The notes beneath the pieces were generated by a model. That model was not told the origin of the DNA, ran no database searches, and saw only the letters and a list, made by a program, of their open reading frames with translations. A program made the translations under genes and the position numbers. Below, piece by piece: positions 1 through 12,032 of a stretch of DNA of 64,000 bases (its first letter is position 1; each line of letters opens with the position of its first letter). The DNA comes from JADGHX01 sp963837755 (GTDB lineage: Bacteria; Pseudomonadota; Gammaproteobacteria; Steroidobacterales; Steroidobacteraceae): the NCBI GenBank assembly GCA_963837755.1, contig CAWIOP010000002.1, positions 248,001 to 312,000 on the forward strand, given 5' to 3'.

Positions 1-193
1 ACAGCAGCGACAACACGAACAGCGCTTTGCGAAAGCCGAGCAGCGCAAGCGCGCTGCGCGCCTCGGCCGGCCGCAGCTTGGCGGTCATCGGCATGGTGCC
101 GAAGATCTTGCCCTTGATGACGAGGTCGTTGCCCTGGCGCTCGATGGCCGTCACGGTCATGAGCTCCTTGTTGTCGGCGCCGTACAGTTTCAC
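1..193 (-). CDS. Hypothetical protein, N-terminal part (runs off window)
   Basis: This minus-strand frame starts with GTG at 191-193 and leaves the window at position 1, giving about 64 residues. Its GTG overlaps the TGA of the upstream FAD enzyme gene (GTGA), which implies translational coupling and one operon. The visible peptide begins MKLYGADNKELMTVTAIERQ, is mixed polar/hydrophobic, and becomes hydrophobic near the cut end (ALFVLSLL), possibly a membrane segment. I do not recognise the family. The gene is supported by the overlap, the absence of stops and the codon usage. Confidence 0.6.
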   Translation of the reverse strand, partial: MKLYGADNKELMTVTAIERQGNDLVIKGKIFGTMPMTAKLRPAEARSALALLGFRKALFVLSLL

Positions 194-1740
194 GGATAGC
201 TGATTCCGAGATCGTCGAACGCGCGCAACGCCGCGGCCCGCCCGGCGCCGAAGACGCCGCCGCCGGGGTGCTGGAAGGGCCCGACGAGATACAGCCGTTC
301 GATGCCCGGCACGGACATCTGTCCGAGCTCGGGCGTGGGCCGATGCGCGCCGGACTGATAGCTGGTGGTGGCAACGCCGTGCAGGTCGCCGCGGCGGAAG
401 CTCGGCGACGTGCGCTCCATATCGACGGGGCTGTCGCAGTGGTACGCGATGATGTTCTCCGGCAAGCCGTCGATGAAGCGCTCCATGTGCCGGATCATGC
501 CATCGGCGTATTCGCGCTTGGTGTCGTCCCATGAGCGACCGTCGAGGCGCTCGAAGGGAACGTAGTCCCAGGCGTGCAGGGTGGCCTTGCCGGGCGGCAC
601 GCGTGACGGGTCGAACATGGTGAGCGAGCCGAGGCCCACGAGCGGGTACCTGGAGAAGCCGCCGTAGCGCATATCGTCGAACGAGCGGCGCAGTTGTTCG
701 TAGCGGTTGGGCAGCAGCTCGATCATCACCGCGCGCACGTGGTCGCCGGCCTTGAATTGGAGCGGGCCGTTGAGCGCGGCATGCACGGTGATGCAGGCGA
801 GCGGGGAAACCTCGGTGGCCGCGGCGTCGCGGACGATGGCTTCGTCCACGCCCGGAACCATGCGGCCCAGGTGGTGCGGGTGGATGGCGCCGATCACGGC
901 GTCTTTCGCCAGGAATTCGCGGCCGTCGGTGGTGCGCGCGCCGGCGGCGCGCCCCTGCTTCACGATGACGCTATCGACCTCCACGCCAGAGAGCACTTCG
1001 CCGCCCTTGTCTCTGATGCAGGCGATGAGCGCCTCCGTGAGCTTGCCGCTGCCGCCGATGGGCACGCCGATGCCGTAGGCCTCGAGGAAGCCGACGAAAA
1101 CGAACGTGCCGATGCCCGTGGCCTTCTCATCGGGCGAAACGAGGTTCTCTCCGGCCACGCGGGCAAAGTGCATGCGCACTTTCTCGTGCTCGAAATAGTG
1201 GGTCAGCACGTCGTGCGTGCTGAGCTGGGTCATGCGCCACAGCTCCCGGCCCTCGCGGCTCTGGTCCATCATGGCGAACGAGGCGCCCTGCGGCATGGGC
1301 GGGCTGTACAGCGTGGCCACGATCATGGGCAGCCACCCGGCCGCCTGCTCGGCGAGGCGGCGATAGCTGTCGGCGTCCTTCTTCGAGAACTTCGCGATCT
1401 CGGCGCAGGTGCGCTCCCGGTCGCGATACAGGCCCAGCGTGGTGCCATCCTCGAACACCGACATCATGGGCAGCTCGGGGAAGGTGTAGCGCAGGCCGTA
1501 CTTGCTCTTCAGCCCAAGCTCGTCGTTCGCCAGCAGCGGGTTGGCGTGGATGAAGATATGCGCCATGGAGTGCTGGTCGTGCCGGAAGCCCGGCACCGTC
1601 AGCTCGCGCGTGACGACGCCACCGCCGAACCACTCGTTGCGCTCCAGAACCGTGACCTTCTTGCCCGCTGCGGCAAGATAGGCTGCGGCCACGAGCCCGT
1701 TGTGACCCGAACCGATGACGACGATGTCGCTGGCTGCCAT
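190..1740 (-). CDS. FAD/NAD(P)-dependent oxidoreductase, phytoene-desaturase-like
   Basis: This 516-residue flavoprotein belongs to the CrtI/phytoene dehydrogenase-like branch of the amine-oxidase superfamily. The N-terminal dinucleotide fold is clear (VVIGSGHNGLVAAAYLAAAG, about residues 7-26), followed by LERNEWFGGGVVT. The C-terminal FAD motif is GGGVFGAGRAAALRAF near residues 490-505. The length is normal for the family. No carotenoid genes lie nearby, so carotenoid desaturation is unlikely; many relatives act on unknown lipids or cofactors. It ends in a GTGA overlap with the next minus-strand gene. Confidence is high in the fold and low in the substrate. Confidence 0.85.
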   Translation of the reverse strand: MAASDIVVIGSGHNGLVAAAYLAAAGKKVTVLERNEWFGGGVVTRELTVPGFRHDQHSMAHIFIHANPLLANDELGLKSKYGLRYTFPELPMMSVFEDGTTLGLYRDRERTCAEIAKFSKKDADSYRRLAEQAAGWLPMIVATLYSPPMPQGASFAMMDQSREGRELWRMTQLSTHDVLTHYFEHEKVRMHFARVAGENLVSPDEKATGIGTFVFVGFLEAYGIGVPIGGSGKLTEALIACIRDKGGEVLSGVEVDSVIVKQGRAAGARTTDGREFLAKDAVIGAIHPHHLGRMVPGVDEAIVRDAAATEVSPLACITVHAALNGPLQFKAGDHVRAVMIELLPNRYEQLRRSFDDMRYGGFSRYPLVGLGSLTMFDPSRVPPGKATLHAWDYVPFERLDGRSWDDTKREYADGMIRHMERFIDGLPENIIAYHCDSPVDMERTSPSFRRGDLHGVATTSYQSGAHRPTPELGQMSVPGIERLYLVGPFQHPGGGVFGAGRAAALRAFDDLGISYP

Positions 1741-1938
1741 GTCTATCCCCTTCGAAGCGTGCGGCAGCCTAGCATCGCCCGGCGTCGGCCATCGAGAGGG
1801 TCGAGGCGGCGCGCGGTGCCTGCGTCTCCAGCGTTCGCGTGACGGCCAGACCGGTTTCAGGCCGGGCTCGGCCCGAACGCGCCGGTGGCGGCAGGGTTAG
1901 AGTAGGTGCGCCGGTCAAAAACGCGAGGGGGCTTGCCG

Positions 1939-2352
1939 ATGGTACGCGCGGACAACGACAACGAGCGCACGGTGCTCGAGTTCTTTCGGATCCTGAGCAC
2001 GGGCGATGTCGAGGCAGTGCGCGAGACGCTGCACGAAGACGTCACCTGGATTCCGCAGGTGAAGGACATTCCCGGCGCCGGCACCTACCGCGGCAAGAAA
2101 GGCGTATGCGATGAGTTCCTCGCGCCCGTGCGGGGCATGTTCGCGCCGGGCGACCCGAAGACCACCGTGCATACGATCGTATCGAAAGGCCCGCTCGTGA
2201 TGTGCGAGTCCCAGGGCCTCGGCAAGCTGGCCGATGGGCGCACTTACGAGAACCGCTATGCCTGGGCCGTGGAAGTGAAGGACGGGAAGATCTTCGCCAT
2301 CCGCGAGTACATGGACAGCTACTACGTCGCCAGACTCTTCGGAGTGGTGTGA
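1939..2352 (+). CDS. SnoaL-like / nuclear transport factor 2-fold protein
   Basis: This 137-residue protein has the small cone-shaped NTF2-like fold of SnoaL polyketide cyclases and ketosteroid-isomerase relatives: FFRILSTGDVEAVRETLHED early, a central GTYRGKKGVCDEF, and YAWAVEVKDGKIFAIREYMD near the C-terminus. I chose the ATG at 1939 because a GAGGGG ribosome-binding site lies just upstream; an in-frame GTG at 1906 would add 11 unsupported residues. The SDR gene follows after 8 bases, so the two are probably cotranscribed. The substrate is unknown. Confidence 0.75.
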   Translation: MVRADNDNERTVLEFFRILSTGDVEAVRETLHEDVTWIPQVKDIPGAGTYRGKKGVCDEFLAPVRGMFAPGDPKTTVHTIVSKGPLVMCESQGLGKLADGRTYENRYAWAVEVKDGKIFAIREYMDSYYVARLFGVV

Positions 2353-2360
2353 GGCGCGCC

Positions 2361-3117
2361 ATGCATCCAGATCTTTCCTCTCAGTACATCTTCGTTTCCG
2401 GCGCCGGGCGAGGACTTGGGCGCTCGGTATCGCGCCACCTCGCGAAGTGCGGGGCAGTGGTGGGCGTGAGCGACATCGACGTTGCCGCCTGTAACGAGAC
2501 GGCGCAGCTCGTGCGCGGCGCCGGCGGGCAGGCGCACTCGTTTCCCGCCGATCTCGGGCGCCGCGCAACCTTTCTGGAGGTGGCGCTCTGCCTTTGCGAA
2601 GGTGGGCGGGCGTATCGACGCGGTGGTCAACAACGCCGCGCATCTGCGCTACGAGAAGGTCGACGACGTCACGGAAGAGACCTTCGAGAAAATGGTGAAT
2701 ATCGGACTGAAGGCCGCCGTGTGGGGCACGCAGGCACTGCTGGCTCACTACGATCAGGCGCGTGGCGGGGCCATCGTCAACATGGCGTCGCCAGTGGCGT
2801 ATCGCGGCTACCCGAACACCACCATCTATAGCTCGATCAAAGGCGCCATCGTGGCGCTGACTCACACGCTGGCGGCGGAGCTGGGCCCCCGCAACGTGCG
2901 CGTGAACGCCGTGGCGCCCGGCTCAGTGCCGACACCCGGGGCACTCCAGTATGTGGACGCCACGGAATATGAGCGCCGCGCGCGAACCATTCCACTGCGG
3001 CGGCTCGGCGCGGAAGCGGATAACGACAACGCCATCGCATTTCTGTTGAGCCGGGAGGCATCGTTCATCACCGGGACGGTGCTTCACGTCGACGGGGGCA
3101 TTGCCGCTTCGATGTAG
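2361..3117 (+). CDS. Short-chain dehydrogenase/reductase (frameshifted near 2589)
   Basis: This classical SDR is split over two reading frames. The first frame gives the NAD(P) motif SGAGRGLGRSVSRHLAKCG near residues 12-30. The second, entered around 2589, gives AVVNNAA, the catalytic region NMASPVAYRGY...YSSIKG (the YxxxK pair), and the C-terminal TGTVLHVDGG. Dropping the T at 2589 converts the junction to VALAFAKVGGRID and gives a normal 251-residue SDR. All conserved elements survive, so a one-base sequence error or a very recent lesion is more likely than old decay. It converges on the oxoprolinase gene. The substrate cannot be read from the sequence. Confidence 0.8.
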
Positions 3118-3128
3118 CGCAAGGCGGT

Positions 3129-6810
<3,682 letters not shown>

Positions 6811-6814
<4 letters not shown>

Positions 6815-7752
6815 GAGATGCCTGCGTCTTCCTGGTCGAGCCCGCCGAAGCGCCGATAGGTTTGCCGGGATGCCCGCTCCAGCTTACCGGCAAGCGTCTC
6901 GGCGACAGCGGAAACGTGCTGGTCGGCCGGCGCGAACACAGCGCGGTAGAGCGAGCGGCACAGCTCGTACGCCTGCGCTCCGACCCAATCCTCCAGCAAC
7001 AGCGAGTGGGGCAGAAGCGGGTCGCGCAGGTGAGTCTTGCGGTATTCGTGAATCAGCAGCGTGCGGATGACGAATGCGGCTTCGGGCGGGGCGGGTGCCC
7101 GCGAGCTCAGCAGGTCACGCACCGGCGTGAACGAGTTGACGAAGCGCTGGTAGCCGCGCGCAATCTCCGCGAGCTTCCAGCCGGCCTGAATGAGCGCCCG
7201 GTCCGCATCGGCACCTTCGCTCCTGGCGCGCATCAGGACCACGTCCTTCTCCATGTGCAGCTCGGCCAGCTGCAGGCGCGTGTCTTCGACGCTGCGGCTG
7301 GGGTGGGCCAGCACGCCGGCGCGGATCTGCCCGAAGCCGAGCCACAGCATTTCCTCGCGAATGGCCTTCTGACGGGCGCTCGTGCCTTGCGGCGGCAACA
7401 GCAACGTCCAGTTGCCGTCCCAGCTCTGCGGCGCTTCCCGGTAGATGCGGCTGGTTGCCTCGGCGAACCGGTTCTTGCCGTGCTCGGTGAGGAAATACTC
7501 GCTCTGGCGGCCCTCGCGATTGGATGCCAGCCAGCCTTCCTGAGCGAGCCGGCCGACGGACGTGCGGACGAGCCGCTCCGGCAGCCCCAGCGGTTCGGCC
7601 AGCCTAATGAGGCTGCCGAGCGTGACCACGCCGCCGCGCGGAGCGATGGAATCCCCCAGCACGGTGATGAGCAGCGAGCCGCTTCGTACGGGGCGCTGGC
7701 GGTGGAATCGTGTGAGCAGGCTCTGCGTGGCTCGGTCGAGGCGGTCGGGCAT
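6811..7752 (-). CDS. paaX: Phenylacetate catabolism repressor PaaX
   Basis: This 313-residue regulator has the PaaX layout: an N-terminal winged helix (about residues 25-95, including SLIRLAEPLGLPERLVRTSV and GWLASNREGRQSEYFLTEHG), a central domain, and a C-terminal PaaX domain with HEYRKTHLRDPLLPHSLL. PaaX proteins repress paa genes and are released by phenylacetyl-CoA. The gene is divergent from paaA, and the 84-base gap holds a perfect inverted repeat that is a good operator candidate. The stop TGA overlaps the oxoprolinase GTG. The ATG at 7750-7752 is chosen because upstream in-frame sequence runs into paaA. Confidence 0.93.
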
Positions 7753-7760
7753 CGAATTAT

Positions 7761-7803
7761 TGTGACACACAAAGAGTTGTGGGCGACGGGCTTGTGTGTC
7801 ACA
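7761..7803. promoter_or_regulatory. Candidate PaaX operator: 12-bp perfect inverted repeat
   Basis: TGTGACACACAA at 7761-7772 is matched exactly by TTGTGTGTCACA at 7792-7803, with 19 bases between. The arm centres are 31 bp apart, about three helical turns, so a dimer could contact both on one DNA face. It sits between the divergent paaX and paaA starts and could control both. PaaX operators in other bacteria are also spaced inverted repeats; the assignment here rests on position and symmetry. Confidence 0.7.
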
Positions 7804-7836
7804 TTGTCGGACGTCCCATCCAAGGTGGAGAAGTGT

Positions 7837-8836
7837 GTGTACACCCAGGGCCTCGATTCGCTCGGCAAGGACGCATTGCATGTCGCCTCGTCCGGCGCGG
7901 CGGCGCTCGAGGCGCGGTTCCAGTCTCGTGTCGACGCGGATGACAGGATCGAGCCCAAGGACTGGATGCCGGAGGCCTACCGCCACACCCTGATCCGCCA
8001 GATTTCCCAGCACGCCCATTCGGAGGTCGTGGGCATGCTGCCGGAAGGCAACTGGATCACTCGCGCGCCGTCTCTTCGCCGCAAGGCCGTGCTCATCGCC
8101 AAGGTGCAGGACGAGGGCGGCCACGGCATGTATCTCTACAGCGCGGCCGAAACGCTCGGCATCTCGCGCGATCAGATGATGGCGCAGCTGCTGGCCGGCA
8201 CGGCGAAGTACTCCAGCATCTTCAACTACCCGACGCCCACCTGGGCAGACGTGGGCGCCATCGGCTGGCTCGTGGATGGCGCGGCGATCATGAATCAGAT
8301 TCCCATCTGCCGCTGCTCCTACGGCCCGTATGCGCGCGCGATGGTGCGCATCTGCCGCGAGGAGAGCTTCCACCAGCGCCAGGGCTTCGAGATCATGATG
8401 ACCCTCGCGCGCGGCACGCCGGATCAGCGGCGCATGGCGCAGGACGCGCTGAATCGCTGGTGGTGGCCGTCGCTCATGATGTTCGGCCCGAGCGACGCGG
8501 AGTCGAAACACACGGCGCAGTCCATGCGGTGGAAGATCAAGCGGTTCACGAACGATGAGCTGCGCCAGCATTTCGTCGACGTCACCGTTCCGCAGGCGCA
8601 GTTTCTCGGCCTCGAAGTGCCGGATCCCGCGCTCGAATGGAACGAAGCCGACGCAGCACTACCAGTTCGGCGCCATCGACTGGAACGAGTTCAACAACGT
8701 GCTCAAGGGCAACGGCCCGTGCAATCGCGAGCGCATCGGGGCGCGCCAGCGCGCTCACGACGAGGGGCGCTGGGTGCGCGAGGCGGCAGTGGCGCATGCG
8801 GAAAAACAGAAGCAGCGCGCCGTGCGCGCGGCGTGA
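7837..8836 (+). CDS. paaA: 1,2-phenylacetyl-CoA epoxidase, catalytic subunit PaaA (frameshift near 8653)
   Basis: PaaA is the di-iron subunit that epoxidises phenylacetyl-CoA. Iron-ligand ExxH motifs are visible in QDEGGHGMYLYSAAE and REESFHQRQGFE, and NRWWWPSLMMFGPSD is typical. The last 60 residues, from HYQFGAIDWNEF, lie in another frame; removing one base near 8653 joins WNEA to HYQFG and gives 332 residues, normal for PaaA. The start is GTG at 7837 (MYTQ), six bases after GGAG at 7827-7830. It is the first gene of the paa operon, with paaB ten bases downstream. Confidence 0.93.
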
Positions 8837-8846
8837 GGGTCATGCA

Positions 8847-9146
8847 GTGAGCGGCAGCGAGAACGAGAAAGAGTGGCCCTTGTTCGAAGTGTTCATCCGC
8901 GCCCGTTCGGGGCTGGAGCACAAGCACGTTGGCAGTGTGCACGCCGCCGATGCGCGCATGGCCATTGAGCATGCGCGTGATGTCTACACCCGCCGGCAGG
9001 AAGGCGTGAGCATCTGGGTGGTTCGGTCGAGCGACGTCACGGCGTCCGACCCCGGCGAGGCGGAGGCGCTGTTCGAGCCTGCGAGAGACAAGGTCTACCG
9101 GCACCCCACGTTCTACGCGATTCCCGAAGAGGTGAAGAACCTGTGA
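8847..9146 (+). CDS. paaB: Phenylacetyl-CoA epoxidase subunit PaaB
   Basis: This 99-residue protein matches PaaB, the small subunit that helps assemble the epoxidase. WPLFEVFIRARSGLEHKHVG and the conserved ARDVYTRRQEGVSIWVV are both present. The GTG at 8847 is preceded by GAGGGT at 8835-8840. Its TGA overlaps the GTG of paaC, as is usual for the tightly coupled epoxidase genes. A few residues follow the conserved end YAIPEEVKNL. Confidence 0.93.
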   Translation: MSGSENEKEWPLFEVFIRARSGLEHKHVGSVHAADARMAIEHARDVYTRRQEGVSIWVVRSSDVTASDPGEAEALFEPARDKVYRHPTFYAIPEEVKNL

Positions 9147-9898
9147 GCGACGCCGCCCTGTTGCGGTACGTGCTGCGCCTGGCCGACACGAGCCTCGTGC
9201 TGGGTCAGCGCCTTGGGGAGTGGGTGGGGCACGCGCCCGCGCTCGAAGAAGACCTTGGCCTGGCGAATCTCTCGCTCGATCTCATCGGGCAGGCGCGCCT
9301 TCTGTTGACCTATGCGGGTGAGATCGAAGGCCGCGGCAGAACGGAAGACGACCTGGCGATGTCGCGGGATCAGTCGGATTACCTGAATCTTGCGCTCGCA
9401 GAGCAGCCCAACGGCGACTTTGGCCACACCATCGTGCGGCAGCTCCTGCTGGATGCGTTCCAGCTGGAGTTGTACGAAGCGCTCCAGCATTCGAAGGATG
9501 CGCGGCTCGCCGACGTGGCGGCCAAGGCGCTCAAGGAAACGCGCTACCACTTTCGCTATAGCGCGAGCTGGCTGGTGCGCCTCGGTGATGGAACGGATGA
9601 CAGCCATCGTCGTGTGCAGGGCGCCCTGGACGGCCTGTGGCGTTTCACACAAGAGTTTTTTGCGGCGGACGATCTGGATGACGAGATGGCGCGGGCTGGT
9701 GTTGCGCCCCTGCTCGCGGATCTCGCACCTCGTTGGTCCGCCCGTGTGGACGAGGTGCTGCGCGAGGCCACTCTGAAGCGGCCTGCCGACGTGCGCTACG
9801 ACTGGCACGGCAAGCGTGGCGAGCACACTGAGCATCTTGGCTATCTGCTGGCGGAGATGCAGTTTCTTCACCGCGCCTATCCGGGTGCCACATGGTAG
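9143..9898 (+). CDS. paaC: Phenylacetyl-CoA epoxidase subunit PaaC
   Basis: PaaC (251 residues) is the structural ferritin-like partner of PaaA; it lacks the full iron-ligand set. Typical segments are RLGEWVGHAPALEEDLGLAN, DLIGQARLLLTYAGE and the C-terminal KRGEHTEHLGYLLAEMQFLH. The GTG at 9143 overlaps the paaB stop, and its own end overlaps the paaD start at 9892, so stoichiometric production by coupling is likely. Confidence 0.93.
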   Translation: MSDAALLRYVLRLADTSLVLGQRLGEWVGHAPALEEDLGLANLSLDLIGQARLLLTYAGEIEGRGRTEDDLAMSRDQSDYLNLALAEQPNGDFGHTIVRQLLLDAFQLELYEALQHSKDARLADVAAKALKETRYHFRYSASWLVRLGDGTDDSHRRVQGALDGLWRFTQEFFAADDLDDEMARAGVAPLLADLAPRWSARVDEVLREATLKRPADVRYDWHGKRGEHTEHLGYLLAEMQFLHRAYPGATW

Positions 9899-10416
9899 CG
9901 GCGGAAACTCGGCACGTGGCGCCCGCGCAGACAGGCCGAACGGCCGCGGTCTGGAACGTGCTGCGAGACGTGGCAGACCCGGAAATCCCGGTGCTGAGCG
10001 TCGTGGATCTCGGCATTGTTCGATATGTCCGCTGGAGCCCCGGCAACGAGCTTCACGTGGGTCTCACGCCCACATACTCAGGCTGTCCGGCAACGGATGT
10101 CATTCGGGGCAGCGTGGTGCGCGCACTTGCGCGCGCCGGTTACTCGCGCGTCAACGTCGAATCGGTCTTGTCGCCGCCGTGGACCAGCGATTGGCTCACC
10201 AGGGAAGGGCGGGAAAAGCTTGTGGCGTTCGGCATCGCGCCTCCCGCGGAGTCCGTCACCAACCCACGAAGGTTGTTTGGCGAACCGCTCGTGGCCTGCC
10301 CGAAATGCGGCAGCGACGCCTCGGAGCGAGTCAGCGAGTTTGGCTCCACGCCCTGCAAGGCGCACTACCGCTGCACGGAGTGCCTCGAGCCCTTCGATTA
10401 CTTCAAATGCATCTGA
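9892..10416 (+). CDS. paaD: Phenylacetyl-CoA epoxidase maturation protein PaaD
   Basis: PaaD (174 residues) is a DUF59/MIP18-type protein thought to help insert metal centres into the epoxidase. The MIP18 core is VLRDVADPEIPVLSVVDLGI and LTPTYSGCPATDVI. A C-terminal four-cysteine element (CPKCGS, then CKAHYRCTECLEPFDYFKC) resembles a zinc or iron-sulfur knuckle and is normal for PaaD. The ATG at 9892 overlaps the end of paaC by seven bases. Confidence 0.93.
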   Translation: MVAAETRHVAPAQTGRTAAVWNVLRDVADPEIPVLSVVDLGIVRYVRWSPGNELHVGLTPTYSGCPATDVIRGSVVRALARAGYSRVNVESVLSPPWTSDWLTREGREKLVAFGIAPPAESVTNPRRLFGEPLVACPKCGSDASERVSEFGSTPCKAHYRCTECLEPFDYFKCI

Positions 10417-10424
10417 GGCGGAGC

Positions 10425-11180
10425 GTGGCAGCCAACACCACCACAGGCTTGACGACGAGCGTTGCCTTCGCGGCCGACGGCGGCATCGTGCCCGCGTTGT
10501 CGGTGATCAACCGCTTGCTGGCGCAGGGCTCCACGAATCACGTGTGGCTGTTCTACGGCCACCAGGCTGGTGAGCACACCGAGGCACTCGAAGCGTTGCT
10601 CGCGCTCAAAGACCAGCATCTCGACCGGCTGGGCCTGGGCGTCGTCACGGAGCGCGAGCCGGACGAAGCCGAGCTGCTGTCAGGCCGGCTCGACGGCGCC
10701 AAGGTTCGCGCGCTGGCCTCGCAGCTGTTCGATGCGAAGAGCGTGCGCGACTACATCGTGTGCGGGTCGGATGAGCTTGCCGGGGACGTCAGAAGCGCCC
10801 TCGGCGCGCTGGGCGTCGAACCGGCACGCATTCACGTTGAGCGAGCCGGGCAGGGCGCGGCGGCGCGCCCCGTTGTGGGCGCGAGCTCAGACGCGCGGGA
10901 AACACAGGTGTCGTTCGTGATGGACGGCCGCCGTCGCTCGTTCGTCATGCGCACGGGGGAGGAGTCCATTCTCGATGCCGCGGGCCGCGCCGGCATCGAG
11001 CTACCTTTCTCCTGCAAGGCCGGCGTCTGTTCCACGTGCCGCACGAAGCTCGTGCGAGGCGAGGTGGAGCTTGCGCAAAACTACGCACTGGAAGACTGGG
11101 AGCTGGAGCAGGGCTTCATCCTCGCCTGCCAGGCTCACGCGAAGACTGCGGAGATCGAGCTGACGTACGACGAGACCTGA
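10425..11180 (+). CDS. paaE: Phenylacetyl-CoA epoxidase reductase PaaE, lacking the FAD domain
   Basis: Normal PaaE is about 350 residues: an FNR-type FAD domain, an NAD(P)H domain and a plant-type [2Fe-2S] ferredoxin domain, passing electrons to PaaA. Here only 251 residues exist. The protein opens directly at the NAD(P) domain (SVAFAADGGIVPALSVI, matching the family's AAGSGITP strand) and keeps the ferredoxin domain with C-x4-C-x2-C (CKAGVCSTC) and a fourth Cys in FILACQ. Only eight bases separate it from paaD, so no FAD-domain sequence is hidden upstream by a frameshift. The nucleotide motif is also atypical (ADGGIVP). The GTG start at 10425 follows GAGGCGGAGC; an in-frame ATG at 10407 is an alternative. 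Confidence 0.88.
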   Translation: MAANTTTGLTTSVAFAADGGIVPALSVINRLLAQGSTNHVWLFYGHQAGEHTEALEALLALKDQHLDRLGLGVVTEREPDEAELLSGRLDGAKVRALASQLFDAKSVRDYIVCGSDELAGDVRSALGALGVEPARIHVERAGQGAAARPVVGASSDARETQVSFVMDGRRRSFVMRTGEESILDAAGRAGIELPFSCKAGVCSTCRTKLVRGEVELAQNYALEDWELEQGFILACQAHAKTAEIELTYDET

Positions 11181-11182
11181 CC

Positions 11183-11977
11183 ATGGCCGCATACGAAACC
11201 ATTCAGTTCGAGCTCGCCGAGGGCGTTGCGCGCCTCACGCTCAATCGCCCGGATCGGCTCAACAGCTTCAACGTGCAGATGCATGACGAAGTGCGGAAAG
11301 TGCTCGCGCGCGTTCGGGATGATGCGGACTGCCGTGTTCTGGTGCTCACGGGCGCGGGCCGCGGCTTCTGTGCGGGGCAAGACCTTGGTGACCGCGCCGT
11401 GGCGCCGGGAGGCTCCACGCCTGACCTCGGCGAATCCATCGAGCTGCGTTACAAGCCGCTCGTTCTGGCATTGCGCAGCCTTCCCAAGCCGGTCATCGCG
11501 GCAGTGAACGGTGTTGCCGCGGGTGCGGGCGCCAACATTGCACTGGGCTGCGATCTGGTCATCGCGGCCAGGTCCGCAAGCTTCATCCAGTCTTTCTCGA
11601 AGCTGGGCCTCGTACCCGACTCCGGCGGCACGTGGTCGTTGCCGCGCCTGGTAGGGCCCGCGCGGGCCATCGGTCTTGCGTTTCTCGGCGAGAAGCTCAG
11701 TGCCGAGCAGGCGGCGGCGTGGGGCATGATCTGGCGTTGCGTGGACGATGCGGAATTGTCCGCTACCGTCGATCAACTCGCGCGGCAACTGGCCTCCGCG
11801 CCAACGCGTGGGCTCGCACGCACGAAGGAAGCCATCTATACCAGCGGCGGGCGAACGCTCGAACAGCAGCTGGATGTCGAGCGCGATTTCCAGCGGGAGC
11901 TGGGTTACTCAGCGGATTACGCGGAAGGCGTGGCGGCATTCACGGAGAAGCGCGCGCCAAGATTTACCGGGCGATAA
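11183..11977 (+). CDS. paaG: Enoyl-CoA hydratase/isomerase, PaaG-type epoxide isomerase
   Basis: This 264-residue crotonase is probably PaaG, which isomerises the ring epoxide of phenylacetyl-CoA to the oxepin form. The oxyanion-hole segment GAGRGFCAGQDLGDR and the active-site strand LGLVPDSGGTWSLPRLVG are visible; Asp in PDSGGT, where hydratases usually have Glu slightly earlier, is the PaaG signature. It begins two bases after paaE. PaaF (a hydratase) is the alternative, but the aspartate and gene order favour PaaG. Confidence 0.88.
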   Translation: MAAYETIQFELAEGVARLTLNRPDRLNSFNVQMHDEVRKVLARVRDDADCRVLVLTGAGRGFCAGQDLGDRAVAPGGSTPDLGESIELRYKPLVLALRSLPKPVIAAVNGVAAGAGANIALGCDLVIAARSASFIQSFSKLGLVPDSGGTWSLPRLVGPARAIGLAFLGEKLSAEQAAAWGMIWRCVDDAELSATVDQLARQLASAPTRGLARTKEAIYTSGGRTLEQQLDVERDFQRELGYSADYAEGVAAFTEKRAPRFTGR

Positions 11978-12032
11978 AGCAGCGGCTTCAGCCGTGTCAT
12001 TCATATAAGAACTCCAGCGGCGCCTATTTCCC

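Noticed and set aside
694..1842. 382-codon plus-strand frame opposite the FAD oxidoreductase.
   Set aside because: The translated product is Arg/His/Ala-rich and unlike any family, while the minus strand gives a full flavoprotein.
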